Shown piece after piece: positions 1-6,195 of a DNA stretch of 12,129 nt (its first letter is position 1; each line of letters starts with the position of its first letter). The DNA comes from Sphingomonadales bacterium UBA658. Lineage in GTDB: Bacteria > Pseudomonadota > Alphaproteobacteria > Sphingomonadales > Sphingomonadaceae. Position numbers and translations under genes: made by a program. The notes beneath the pieces were generated by a model. The model saw only the letters and a program-made list of their open reading frames with translations. It was not told the origin of the DNA and did not search any database. Where the stretch lies: NCBI GenBank assembly GCA_002299195.1, contig DBOA01000173.1, positions 1 through 12,129 on the forward strand, given 5' to 3'.

Positions 1-41
1 AACGCAGCGCGCTGTGTTGGTTTGTCTAATATGGAAGTCAC
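1..41 (-). CDS. Probable start of 5-formyltetrahydrofolate cyclo-ligase (partial, runs off left edge)
   Basis: A GTG codon at 41-39 on the minus strand opens a frame of 13 codons (MTSILDKPTQRAA...) that stays open to the window edge. An AGGAA sequence lies five bases upstream of it. The gene directly downstream of 6S RNA in most proteobacteria is ygfA (fau), the 5-formyltetrahydrofolate cyclo-ligase that makes 5,10-methenyl-THF using ATP. A short basic N-terminus of this kind would suit that family. The fragment is too short to identify by sequence, so the call rests mainly on gene order and the start signal. It would begin about 20 bases after the end of the 6S RNA, so a shared transcript is likely. 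Confidence 0.4.
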   Translation of the reverse strand, partial: MTSILDKPTQRAA

Positions 42-59
42 AGCATTTCCTGAAATCGG

Positions 60-235
60 ATGGCGGAACCACCATGGGTCGTTTTCCGGAATATCCTCTG
101 ACGCCAGCACGTCAGGTGGGCACCGTGTGATCTGGACCTTAAGGTTGCCCAAATGGCCCAGGCAGGGACAGCTCCCTTAGATAAATAATCGCCTCAGGGA
201 TGTTCTCATCAGCTCGTACCGGGCAGTTCCGCCAT
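60..235 (-). ncRNA. ssrS: 6S RNA (SsrS), regulator of sigma70 RNA polymerase
   Basis: The 176-base stretch has ends that pair perfectly over 10 bp: 60-69 with 226-235. Inside this, ATCCTCTGA (93-101) pairs with TCAGGGAT (194-201) with one bulged base, and TGGGCA (117-122) pairs with TGCCCA (146-151). A GGGA/TCCC mini-hairpin lies in the presumed central bubble. A long, bulged rod with an open central loop is the shape of 6S RNA, which mimics an open promoter and holds RNA polymerase in stationary phase. The gene lies just downstream of zapA on the same strand, the usual proteobacterial position, and is followed by a likely ygfA start. A promoter at 240-267 would start transcription at about 233-235, matching the paired end. 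No protein frame fits. The exact ends are inferred from pairing. Confidence 0.82.
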
Positions 236-239
236 GTTC

Positions 240-267
240 AATATAGGCGTCTTACGTTAATTCTCAA
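240..267 (-). promoter_or_regulatory. Promoter of the 6S RNA gene
   Basis: On the minus strand a -35 box TTGAGA (267-262) is followed after 16 bases by a -10 box TATATT (245-240). Seven bases further on lies the start of the terminal stem of the 6S RNA. The -35 box overlaps the last codons of zapA, so 6S RNA can be transcribed on its own as well as by read-through from the zapA operon. This is read by eye and no start has been mapped. Confidence 0.6.
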
Positions 268-577
268 GCCTTAGTGCCAGATTTTCTAGTCTGCTAGCCA
301 AGCCCTCTAAAGCTTCGGCGACTTGGGACGATTTCGCGGCTGCCGGAGCACTATCCGCAACAACCGGCGTTCCACTCGTTATGTCATGCAGGCGGTCGGC
401 CAGCAGTAACGCCGAAAACAAAAGGCTGCGGGTTTCATTCAGGCCGCCCGAGCCACCACCGGCTTCCCGCGCCTTTTCATCAACCATCGCACCCAAGGCC
501 AGCAACCGCGTTTCTTCGCCGTCATTGCACGCCACGGAGTATTGGCGGCCAGCGATGGAAAGTTTTACTTCAGCCAT
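257..577 (-). CDS. zapA: Cell division protein ZapA
   Basis: This 106-residue protein matches the ZapA family, small proteins that bind and bundle FtsZ filaments at the division site. The N-terminal globular part carries the typical pattern V-x-L-x-I-x-G-x-x-Y, a Cys-x-x-GEE stretch (residues 17-22), and LxALGAMVDEKA (26-37). After a glycine-rich turn (40-45) a long helix follows (SLLFSALLLADRLHD, 51-65). An Ala/Pro linker then leads to a C-terminal coiled coil with heptad leucines (87-105). The ATG at 577 is chosen because AGGAG lies seven bases upstream. A TTG one codon earlier is the only nearby alternative. The ATG shares a base with the stop of the upstream gene (TGATG), so the two are translationally coupled. 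The 6S RNA promoter sits inside its 3' end. Confidence 0.88.
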   Translation of the reverse strand: MAEVKLSIAGRQYSVACNDGEETRLLALGAMVDEKAREAGGGSGGLNETRSLLFSALLLADRLHDITSGTPVVADSAPAAAKSSQVAEALEGLASRLENLALRLEN

Positions 578-762
578 CAATTTGCTCCTGACAATATTTG
601 GTCGATGCCGCGAATGGCATCCAACGTCTCTTTCTTGAGACGTTCATGGCGATCCGCCAGATCGGCGTCCGGCGCGTTCGCTGGCGCCGTTGCCAGCTTT
701 TCCACCCGTGAAAGCGCGCGCTCTATGCGGCCAATCGCAACAATTAATCGTTCATCTGCCAT
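577..762 (-). CDS. Small coiled-coil protein upstream of zapA (ZauP-like candidate)
   Basis: A 61-residue soluble protein with no signal peptide or membrane segment. It is predicted to be two amphipathic helices: residues 3-25, with heptad I/V/L positions and many Arg and Glu, and residues 35-58. An Ala/Pro-rich linker (26-33) joins them. The start has AAGGA eight bases upstream. Its stop overlaps the start of zapA by one base, so the two proteins are probably made in fixed ratio. In Caulobacter a coiled-coil protein, ZauP, is encoded with ZapA and works with it at the Z-ring. Rhizobiales have a similar short protein (DUF4164) in this position. I infer a ZapA partner from size, helix content and coupling. 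Direct homology cannot be judged from here. Confidence 0.7.
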   Translation of the reverse strand: MADERLIVAIGRIERALSRVEKLATAPANAPDADLADRHERLKKETLDAIRGIDQILSGAN

Positions 763-898
763 GACTTAGATCCTTTTGATGAGACGGTGTAACAGACTAA
801 AGATGTCATGCAAATGCATCAAAGCACAATGGATGCCAGATTCCCCGCAGGAAATGCGCGCCCGTCCCTTGACGCTGCGCGCTTGCGTCCGCAAAGGG

Positions 899-926
899 TT
901 GGCACCAAACGACTCGGCGGTATCGC
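899..926 (+). promoter_or_regulatory. Possible promoter of the tkt-gap-pgk operon
   Basis: TTGGCA (899-904) and TATCGC (921-926) are separated by 16 bases, and the ATG of tkt lies 58 bases after the -10. The -10 is a weak match. A second -35-like TTGACG (869-874) has no good partner. Alphaproteobacterial promoters often diverge from the sigma70 consensus, so this is only a candidate. Confidence 0.25.
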
Positions 927-940
927 ATATGTTGTATGCG
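924..940. repeat. Inverted repeat CGCATA-N5-TATGCG, possible operator before tkt
   Basis: CGCATATGTTGTATGCG has perfect 6-bp arms around a 5-base spacer. It starts immediately downstream of the candidate -10 box, a common place for a repressor site. Its GCATA/TATGC half-sites recur in the palindrome before fba (5199-5212), with a different spacer. The regulator is unknown. Confidence 0.4.
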
Positions 941-984
941 CCCGCCTCCCGCTCCCGAAGTGGAGTATTTTGTGGGGATAGAAC

Positions 985-2943
985 ATGACCGTTACTGAAC
1001 AGCAAATGGCCAATGCAATCCGGGCGCTGGCCATGGATGCTGTACAGGCCGCAAATAGTGGCCATCCCGGCATGCCGATGGGCATGGCCGATGTCGCAAC
1101 GGTACTCTATTCGAAGTTCCTGAAATTTGATCCGAAAGCGCCTGATTGGGCCGATCGTGACCGTTTCGTGCTGTCTGCGGGCCACGGGTCAATGTTCGCT
1201 TATGCGACCTTGTATCTCACGGGCTATGCAAGCCCGACCATCGAAGACATCAAAAACTTCCGTCAGTTGGGTAGCCCATGTGCTGGCCATCCAGAGAATT
1301 TTTTGATTGATGGCGTTGAATGCACCACCGGTCCGCTGGGGCAGGGTCTTGCCATGGCAGTGGGTATGGCCGTTGCAGAACGCCACCTGAATGCGCGCTT
1401 TGGCGACGATTTGGTCGACCACCGGACATGGGTTGTGGCGGGCGATGGTTGCCTGATGGAAGGCATCAATCATGAAGCCATCGGGCTGGCCGGACATTTG
1501 GGTCTCGGCCGTTTGATCGTATTCTGGGACGATAACCGCATCACCATCGATGGCGCGACTGACTTGTCGACGAGTGAAGATATCGCCGCACGCTATCGTG
1601 CAAGCGGATGGCATGTTGAGGCATGCGATGGCCATGATTTCAATGACATAGAGCGCGCAATTAGGGCGTCGCTTGCGGATAATCGTCCATCCTTGATTGC
1701 TTGCCGGACACTGATCGGTAAAGGTTCGCCAAATAAGGAAGGCACAAAAGCGCCGCACGGTAGCCCATTGGGCGCAGATGAAATCGTCGCGACGCGGGCT
1801 GCAATCAACTGGCCCTATCCGGCGTTTGAAATTCCTGCGGATATCTTGGGCGCGTGGCGCGCAACTGGTCAGGCAGGGGCTGAGGCCCATGCTAGCTGGG
1901 CGAAGCGGCTTGCGGCGTCGGCCCATGCGGAAACCTTCACAAAGACCATGTCCGGTGCAGTTGATTCCGCATGGTTACAGCCGCATCTTGAAAGCCTGAT
2001 CGCCGCGCCGCAGAATATCGCAACGCGTAAGGCATCGGAAATTGCACTGACGGCGGCAACGGCTGCATTGCCAGACCTGCTCGGCGGGTCAGCGGATTTG
2101 ACGGGTTCAAACTTTACCCGAACTGCATCGACCAATACATTGGATAAAAACGATTATTCTGGCCGCTATGTCAATTACGGCATTCGTGAATTCGGCATGG
2201 CTGCAGCCATGAACGGCATGGCGCTGCATGGTGGCATTATTCCTTATGGCGGTACGTTCCTGATCTTCTCGGATTATTGCCGCGCAGCCATTCGTCTGTC
2301 TGCGCTTCAGGAAACCCGCGTCGCTTATGTTATGACGCATGATTCCATCGGTGTTGGTGAAGATGGTCCGACCCACCAGCCGATTGAACAAATCATGTCG
2401 CTGCGGCTGATTCCCAACCTCGACGTGTATCGCCCATGTGATACCATCGAAACCGCAGAATGCTGGGCACTTGCTATTGAAAGGGCGCACACCCCGTCGG
2501 TTTTGGCGCTATCGCGTCAAAACTTGCCGCAATTGCGTACTGACATCAGCGAAAATATGTCCGCCAAGGGTGGCTACCGCCTCCGTTCGGCAAAGGCGGA
2601 GCGCAAAGTCGTGCTGATCGGCACCGGTTCTGAAGTCGCCATCGCTGTTTCGGTTGCAGAGCAGTTGGAGGACAAGGGCATTGGCGCCGACGTCGTCTCG
2701 ATGCCCAGCTGGGAACGTTTTGACGCACAGTCGCCTTCTTACAAGGCTGAGGTTCTGCCATCCGATGCACTTCGCGTATCGGTCGAAGCGGGCACGACAA
2801 TGGGCTGGGAACGTTATGTCGGTGACGGTCTTCGGATCGGTATTGATAGTTTCGGTGCATCTGGCCCAATTGATGCACTTTATGAACATTTCGGCCTGAC
2901 CGCCGATAAGATTACCGCGCAAATTCTCGCTAAACTTGGCTGA
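985..2943 (+). CDS. tkt: Transketolase
   Basis: This 652-residue thiamine-diphosphate enzyme moves two-carbon ketol units between sugar phosphates in the non-oxidative pentose phosphate pathway. It links that route to glyceraldehyde-3-phosphate and fructose-6-phosphate. Visible landmarks are GHPGMPMG (26-33, active-site His27), the ThDP/Mg motif GDGCLMEG (153-160) with Asn184, the substrate-binding His258 (HGSPLG), and the catalytic Glu402 in REFGMAAAMNG. H-D-S-I-G-V-G-E-D-G-P-T-H-Q-P (452-466) and a C-terminal domain from about residue 520 follow. Length is normal for the family. The ATG at 985 has GGGGA six bases upstream. It is the first gene of a tight operon, with gap starting 11 bases after its stop. 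No missing key residue was noticed. A Calvin-cycle role cannot be excluded, but no Rubisco or phosphoribulokinase gene lies here. Confidence 0.96.
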   Translation: MTVTEQQMANAIRALAMDAVQAANSGHPGMPMGMADVATVLYSKFLKFDPKAPDWADRDRFVLSAGHGSMFAYATLYLTGYASPTIEDIKNFRQLGSPCAGHPENFLIDGVECTTGPLGQGLAMAVGMAVAERHLNARFGDDLVDHRTWVVAGDGCLMEGINHEAIGLAGHLGLGRLIVFWDDNRITIDGATDLSTSEDIAARYRASGWHVEACDGHDFNDIERAIRASLADNRPSLIACRTLIGKGSPNKEGTKAPHGSPLGADEIVATRAAINWPYPAFEIPADILGAWRATGQAGAEAHASWAKRLAASAHAETFTKTMSGAVDSAWLQPHLESLIAAPQNIATRKASEIALTAATAALPDLLGGSADLTGSNFTRTASTNTLDKNDYSGRYVNYGIREFGMAAAMNGMALHGGIIPYGGTFLIFSDYCRAAIRLSALQETRVAYVMTHDSIGVGEDGPTHQPIEQIMSLRLIPNLDVYRPCDTIETAECWALAIERAHTPSVLALSRQNLPQLRTDISENMSAKGGYRLRSAKAERKVVLIGTGSEVAIAVSVAEQLEDKGIGADVVSMPSWERFDAQSPSYKAEVLPSDALRVSVEAGTTMGWERYVGDGLRIGIDSFGASGPIDALYEHFGLTADKITAQILAKLG

Positions 2944-2954
2944 TTGGAGCACGC

Positions 2955-3962
2955 ATGACTATTAAAGTAGCTATTAACGGATTTGGCCGCATCGGTCGTT
3001 TGGTGGCGCGCGCGATTTTGGAGCGTGATGACCATGATCTGGAATTGGTGGCGATCAATGATCTAGCGCCAGCCAAGGCAAACGCGTTATTGTTCAAGCG
3101 TGATAGCGTGCATGGCCCGTTCCCCGGAACAGTGGAAGCCGATGGCAATGACATCATCGTCAATGGAAAGCGCATTCATGTCACCGCCGAACGCGATCCA
3201 GCTAATTTGCCGCATGCCGCAAATGGCGTCGATATCGCTTTGGAGTGCACTGGCTTCTTCACCGACCGAGCGAGCGCAGAAAAGCACCTTGCTGCGGGCG
3301 CAAAGCGCGTTTTGATCTCGGCACCTGGCAAAAATGTTGACAAAACCGTGGTATTCGGCGTTAATCACGACGTTTTGACGTCAGCCGATATCATCGTTTC
3401 GAACGCGAGCTGCACGACCAACTGCCTGGCACCACTTGCGAAAGTGTTGAACGACGCAATTGGTATCGAGCGCGGTTTGATGACCACGATCCACAGCTAC
3501 ACCAACGATCAGAAAATCCTCGACCAAATCCATGATGACATGCGCCGCGCACGTGCTGCTGCGATGTCGATGATTCCGACAACAACGGGCGCGGCGCGTG
3601 CGGTCGGCGAAGTGATGCCTGAACTCAAGGGTAAGCTTGATGGTTCGGCCATTCGCGTACCGACACCCAATGTCAGCATCGTCGATCTGACTTTCACACC
3701 TGCGCGTGATACCACGAAGGAAGAGGTCAATGCGCTATTAAAGGCTGCATCTGAAGGCGCTTTGAAGGGCGTTTTGGCTTATTCCGACGAACCATTGGTA
3801 TCGATCGATTATAATCACTGCCCAGCCAGCTCGACCATCGACAGCCTTGAAACAGCCGTCATCGACGGCAAGCTTGTCCGTGTCCTCAGCTGGTATGACA
3901 ATGAATGGGGTTTCTCCAACCGGATGGTGGATACCGCCGGCGTCATTGGAAAGTTGCTTTAA
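2955..3962 (+). CDS. gap: Glyceraldehyde-3-phosphate dehydrogenase, type I
   Basis: This 335-residue cytoplasmic enzyme oxidises and phosphorylates glyceraldehyde-3-phosphate to 1,3-bisphosphoglycerate, reversibly. The Rossmann motif NGFGRIGR is at 8-15 and Asp36 (VAIND), the residue that usually favours NAD+ by binding the adenosine ribose, is present. The catalytic Cys153 sits in SNASCTTNC, His180 in TTIHSYT, and the C-terminal signature SWYDNEWGFSNRM is intact. In the loop YTNDQKILDQIH (182-193) the Leu-Pro pair typical of NAD-specific enzymes such as that of Geobacillus is replaced by Gln-Ile (191-192), so coenzyme preference is not fully certain. The start has TTGGAGC upstream and lies 11 bases after tkt. 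pgk starts two bases after its stop, matching the consecutive reactions. Confidence 0.96.
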   Translation: MTIKVAINGFGRIGRLVARAILERDDHDLELVAINDLAPAKANALLFKRDSVHGPFPGTVEADGNDIIVNGKRIHVTAERDPANLPHAANGVDIALECTGFFTDRASAEKHLAAGAKRVLISAPGKNVDKTVVFGVNHDVLTSADIIVSNASCTTNCLAPLAKVLNDAIGIERGLMTTIHSYTNDQKILDQIHDDMRRARAAAMSMIPTTTGAARAVGEVMPELKGKLDGSAIRVPTPNVSIVDLTFTPARDTTKEEVNALLKAASEGALKGVLAYSDEPLVSIDYNHCPASSTIDSLETAVIDGKLVRVLSWYDNEWGFSNRMVDTAGVIGKLL

Positions 3963-3964
3963 TC

Positions 3965-5161
3965 ATGGCTTTTCGCACGCTCGACGATCTTGGTGACATA
4001 AAAGGAAAGCGCGTATTGGTGCGCGTGGACTTGAACGTGCCGATGGCCGACGGGCGTGTGACCGACGAAACGCGTTTGCGGGCATTGTTGCCCACCGTCA
4101 GCGAACTGGCTGATAAGGGGGCCAAAGTTCTATTGCTTGCCCATTTCGGCCGTCCAAAGGGCGCGAAGCATAGCGAAATGTCGGTTTCCATGGTTTTGGA
4201 TGCGCTGCAAGAGGTGCTTGGCCGCGAAGTCATGTTCGTGCCCGAGATTGCAGGTGACATCGTCGCGCAATCCATTGGCATATTGGCGGATGGCGACATC
4301 GCATTGCTTGAAAACACCCGGTTTTGGCCAGGTGAGGAGCAAAACGACCCCGAACTTGCTCGCGCCGTGGCTGCAAATGGCGACTATTACGTGAATGACG
4401 CGTTTTCGGCGGCACATCGCGCGCATATGTCGACCGAAGGTCTCGCACATATTTTGCCAGCCTATGCCGGCCGTTCGATGGAAGCGGAACTGAAGGCGTT
4501 GGAAGCGGCGCTGGGTTCACCGGAGCACCCGGTCGCTGCCGTTGTGGGCGGCGCAAAGGTATCGAGCAAGCTCGACGTGCTGAACAATTTGGTCAAGCAG
4601 GTGGATCATTTGATCATTGGCGGCGGCATGGCCAACACCTTTCTCGCTGCCCGCGGTATCAATGTTGGCAACTCGCTGTGCGAACATGATCTTGCCGACA
4701 CGGCGAATGCCATTTTGGATGCAGCGGACGTTGCAGGCTGCACGGTGCATCTGCCCTATGACGTCGTGACGTCAGTCGAATTCCGCGCAAAACCGCCCGT
4801 ACGCACTGTGAATGTCCATGAAGTGGCGGCGGATGAAATGATCCTGGATGTTGGCCCTGCGGCGGTTGAGGCGCTGGCTGATGTCCTGAAAACATGCCGG
4901 ACCTTGGTCTGGAACGGACCGCTTGGCGCATTTGAGATGGAGCCATTTGACGCGGCGACGGTCTCATTGGCACGCACGGCTGCGGCGTTGACGCGGGAAG
5001 GCTCGCTCGTCTCGGTTGCCGGTGGTGGCGACACAGTGGCGGCGCTCGCCCATGCTGGTGTGACGGAAGATTTCACCTTTGTTTCGACCGCTGGCGGCGC
5101 GTTTTTAGAGTGGATGGAAGGCAAGCCGCTTCCGGGCGTGGATGCGTTGAACATAATTTAA
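3965..5161 (+). CDS. pgk: Phosphoglycerate kinase
   Basis: This 398-residue two-domain kinase transfers phosphate between 1,3-bisphosphoglycerate and ADP, using the product of the preceding gap gene. Landmarks are RVDLNVP (20-26, substrate Asp22 and Asn24), AHFGRPKG (59-66), GRSMEAELKAL before the hinge, GGGMANTF, WNGPLGAFE (from Trp316), the nucleotide loop GGGDT (353-357), and the closing STAGGAFLEWMEGKPLPG motif. The ATG at 3965 (MAFRTLDD) is two bases after the gap stop. An in-frame ATG 60 bases earlier would add 20 residues that merely re-read the end of gap and resemble no family member. The Shine-Dalgarno sequence is weak, so translation is probably coupled to gap. It is the last gene of the operon, and a terminator follows six bases after its stop. 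Confidence 0.96.
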   Translation: MAFRTLDDLGDIKGKRVLVRVDLNVPMADGRVTDETRLRALLPTVSELADKGAKVLLLAHFGRPKGAKHSEMSVSMVLDALQEVLGREVMFVPEIAGDIVAQSIGILADGDIALLENTRFWPGEEQNDPELARAVAANGDYYVNDAFSAAHRAHMSTEGLAHILPAYAGRSMEAELKALEAALGSPEHPVAAVVGGAKVSSKLDVLNNLVKQVDHLIIGGGMANTFLAARGINVGNSLCEHDLADTANAILDAADVAGCTVHLPYDVVTSVEFRAKPPVRTVNVHEVAADEMILDVGPAAVEALADVLKTCRTLVWNGPLGAFEMEPFDAATVSLARTAAALTREGSLVSVAGGGDTVAALAHAGVTEDFTFVSTAGGAFLEWMEGKPLPGVDALNII

Positions 5162-5166
5162 ACATG

Positions 5167-5189
5167 CGGGGCCTTGCCCCGTTTTTTTT
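5167..5189 (+). terminator. Rho-independent terminator of the tkt-gap-pgk operon
   Basis: The perfect stem CGGGGC (5167-5172) / GCCCCG (5176-5181) has a 3-base loop CTT and is followed directly by eight T residues (5182-5189). It begins six bases after the pgk stop codon. It separates the operon from fba, which therefore probably has its own promoter, or receives limited read-through. Confidence 0.9.
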
Positions 5190-5198
5190 GGATGATAA

Positions 5199-5212
5199 TG
5201 CATACGTATGCA
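5199..5212. repeat. Perfect 14-bp palindrome, possible operator of fba
   Basis: TGCATACGTATGCA reads the same on both strands. It sits between the pgk terminator and the start of fba, 24 bases before the ATG, in the only stretch that could hold an fba promoter. Its position suggests a dimeric regulator site. Its half-site GCATA/TATGC is shared with the inverted repeat before tkt. The site is too close to the T-run to be part of the terminator stem. No good -35/-10 pair could be assigned beside it. Confidence 0.45.
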
Positions 5213-5236
5213 GAGCCTAGTTAGAGGGAAGAGCGG

Positions 5237-6124
5237 ATGAACGACCAAGAGATGTTCGAAAAAGTAGCGACGGCAACGGGCTTTATTGCTGCGCTTGACC
5301 AAAGTGGCGGTTCTACGCCGAAGGCGCTTCGTGGTTATGGCATCGAAGAAGATGCGTATTCGACCGAGGAAGAGATGTTCGGCCTCATCCACGACATGCG
5401 TTCGCGTATCATCACATCGCCAAGCTTTTCCGGCGAAAAGGTCTTGGGTGCTATCTTGTTTGAACGCACGATGGACGGCGATGCCGACGGCAAGCCAGTG
5501 CCAGATGCACTGCGGCATCGCGGCGTCGTGCCCTTTTTGAAGGTTGATAAGGGCCTTGAGGACGAAGCAGACGGCGTTCAGATGATGAAGCCAATGCCAG
5601 ATTTGGACGCGCTGCTCGCGCGAGCCAAAGCAAAGGGCGTCTTCGGAACGAAAAAGCGGTCTGTCATCAACAAAGCCTCGCCATCGGGTATCGCGGCGAT
5701 TGTGCAGCAACAATTTGAAGTGGCGGAGCAAATCCTCGCCCACGGCCTGATGCCGATCATTGAGCCTGAAATTAACATCAAAAGCGCCGATCGTGCGCAA
5801 AGTGACGTCATCCTGCGCGACGAAATACTGAAGGCGCTTGATAGCGTTTCGGGCGACAACAAGGTGATGTTGAAACTGTCGATTCCTGCCGAGGCGGGTA
5901 CTTTTGATGCGCTGGTTAGCCACCCTCGCGTGCTGCGCGTTGTTGCCTTGTCCGGCGGATTTGCGCGGCCTGAGGCTTGTGCAGAGCTTGCCAAAAACAA
6001 GGGCATGATCGCCAGCTTCTCCCGCGCATTGTTGGAAGATTTGCGGCACCAGATGACAGCAGCAGAATTTGATGCCGCGCTTGGTGGTGCAATTGACGAA
6101 ATTCACGCCGCGTCGGCGACATAA
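5237..6124 (+). CDS. fba: Fructose-bisphosphate aldolase, class I (short bacterial type)
   Basis: This 295-residue Schiff-base aldolase reversibly splits fructose-1,6-bisphosphate into dihydroxyacetone phosphate and glyceraldehyde-3-phosphate without metal. It resembles the Staphylococcus aureus class I enzyme along its length: GFIAALDQSGGSTPKAL (15-31), the Arg/Ser-rich TSPSFSGEKVLGAILFE, VVPFLKVDKGL (97-107), IIEPEINI (174-181, acid/base Glu176), VMLKLSIP (210-217) with the likely Schiff-base Lys213, and VVALSGGFAR near the phosphate-binding end. It is unlike the metal-dependent class II aldolases and the DhnA-type FbaB. The ATG follows AGAGGGAAGAGCGG, a good ribosome-binding site. It lies after a terminator, so it is probably a separate transcript. 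With tkt, gap and pgk it completes a triose-to-hexose module. Confidence 0.95.
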   Translation: MNDQEMFEKVATATGFIAALDQSGGSTPKALRGYGIEEDAYSTEEEMFGLIHDMRSRIITSPSFSGEKVLGAILFERTMDGDADGKPVPDALRHRGVVPFLKVDKGLEDEADGVQMMKPMPDLDALLARAKAKGVFGTKKRSVINKASPSGIAAIVQQQFEVAEQILAHGLMPIIEPEINIKSADRAQSDVILRDEILKALDSVSGDNKVMLKLSIPAEAGTFDALVSHPRVLRVVALSGGFARPEACAELAKNKGMIASFSRALLEDLRHQMTAAEFDAALGGAIDEIHAASAT

Positions 6125-6135
6125 GTTTGGAGAGG

Positions 6136-6172
6136 GGCCGGCGGCAGATGCGCAAGATGTTTGCCGCCGGCC
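6136..6172 (+). terminator. Strong hairpin between fba and thiE (terminator-like, no U-tract)
   Basis: GGCCGGCGGCA (6136-6146) pairs perfectly with TGCCGCCGGCC (6162-6172) around a 15-base loop, 11 bases after the fba stop. The tail is TTAAGCCTCG rather than a run of T, so it is not a canonical intrinsic terminator. It may mark a 3' end trimmed back to the stem, protect the fba message, or weaken expression of thiE. It also works symmetrically on the other strand. Confidence 0.45.
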
Positions 6173-6195
6173 TTAAGCCTCGCTAAGAGCGTGGC

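Larger units (their letters stand above)
763..984. promoter_or_regulatory. Divergent control region between the zapA operon and tkt
   Basis: This 222-bp gap separates the leftward zapA operon from the rightward tkt operon and must hold both promoters. Visible elements are a possible tkt promoter (899-926), an inverted repeat just after it (924-940), a near-palindrome ATGCAAATGCAT (808-819) on the zapA side, a small stem TTGCG-TC-CGCAA (883-894), and two GANTC sites (839-843 and 911-915). GANTC is the target of the alphaproteobacterial cell-cycle methylase CcrM. No convincing protein frame was found. I could not pick out a good -35/-10 pair for the zapA operon. Confidence 0.5.

Noticed and set aside
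381..769. Plus-strand frames of 75-85 codons opposite zapA and its upstream gene
   Set aside because: They are shadows of the minus-strand genes, which have good start signals, coupled junctions and a recognisable ZapA sequence.
869..874. TTGACG as the -35 box of the tkt promoter
   Set aside because: The sequence is a good -35, but no acceptable -10 lies 16-18 bases downstream (the region reads GCAAAGG).
1189..1926. A 245-codon minus-strand frame inside tkt
   Set aside because: It is antisense to the conserved transketolase sequence, has no ribosome-binding site of note, and its product resembles no protein I know.
3905..3964. A longer pgk with 20 extra N-terminal residues
   Set aside because: The added codons re-read the 3' end of gap in another frame. 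The family N-terminus begins at MAFRTLDD, two bases after the gap stop.
5105..6106. A 333-codon open frame on the minus strand covering fba
   Set aside because: It lies wholly opposite a clear aldolase gene, crosses the pgk terminator and the end of pgk, and its product is rich in Cys, His and Arg with no family resemblance. Long antisense frames are common in GC-rich coding DNA.
6136..6172. The fba-thiE hairpin as a canonical Rho-independent terminator
   Set aside because: There is no T-run after the stem, so it is listed only as terminator-like.
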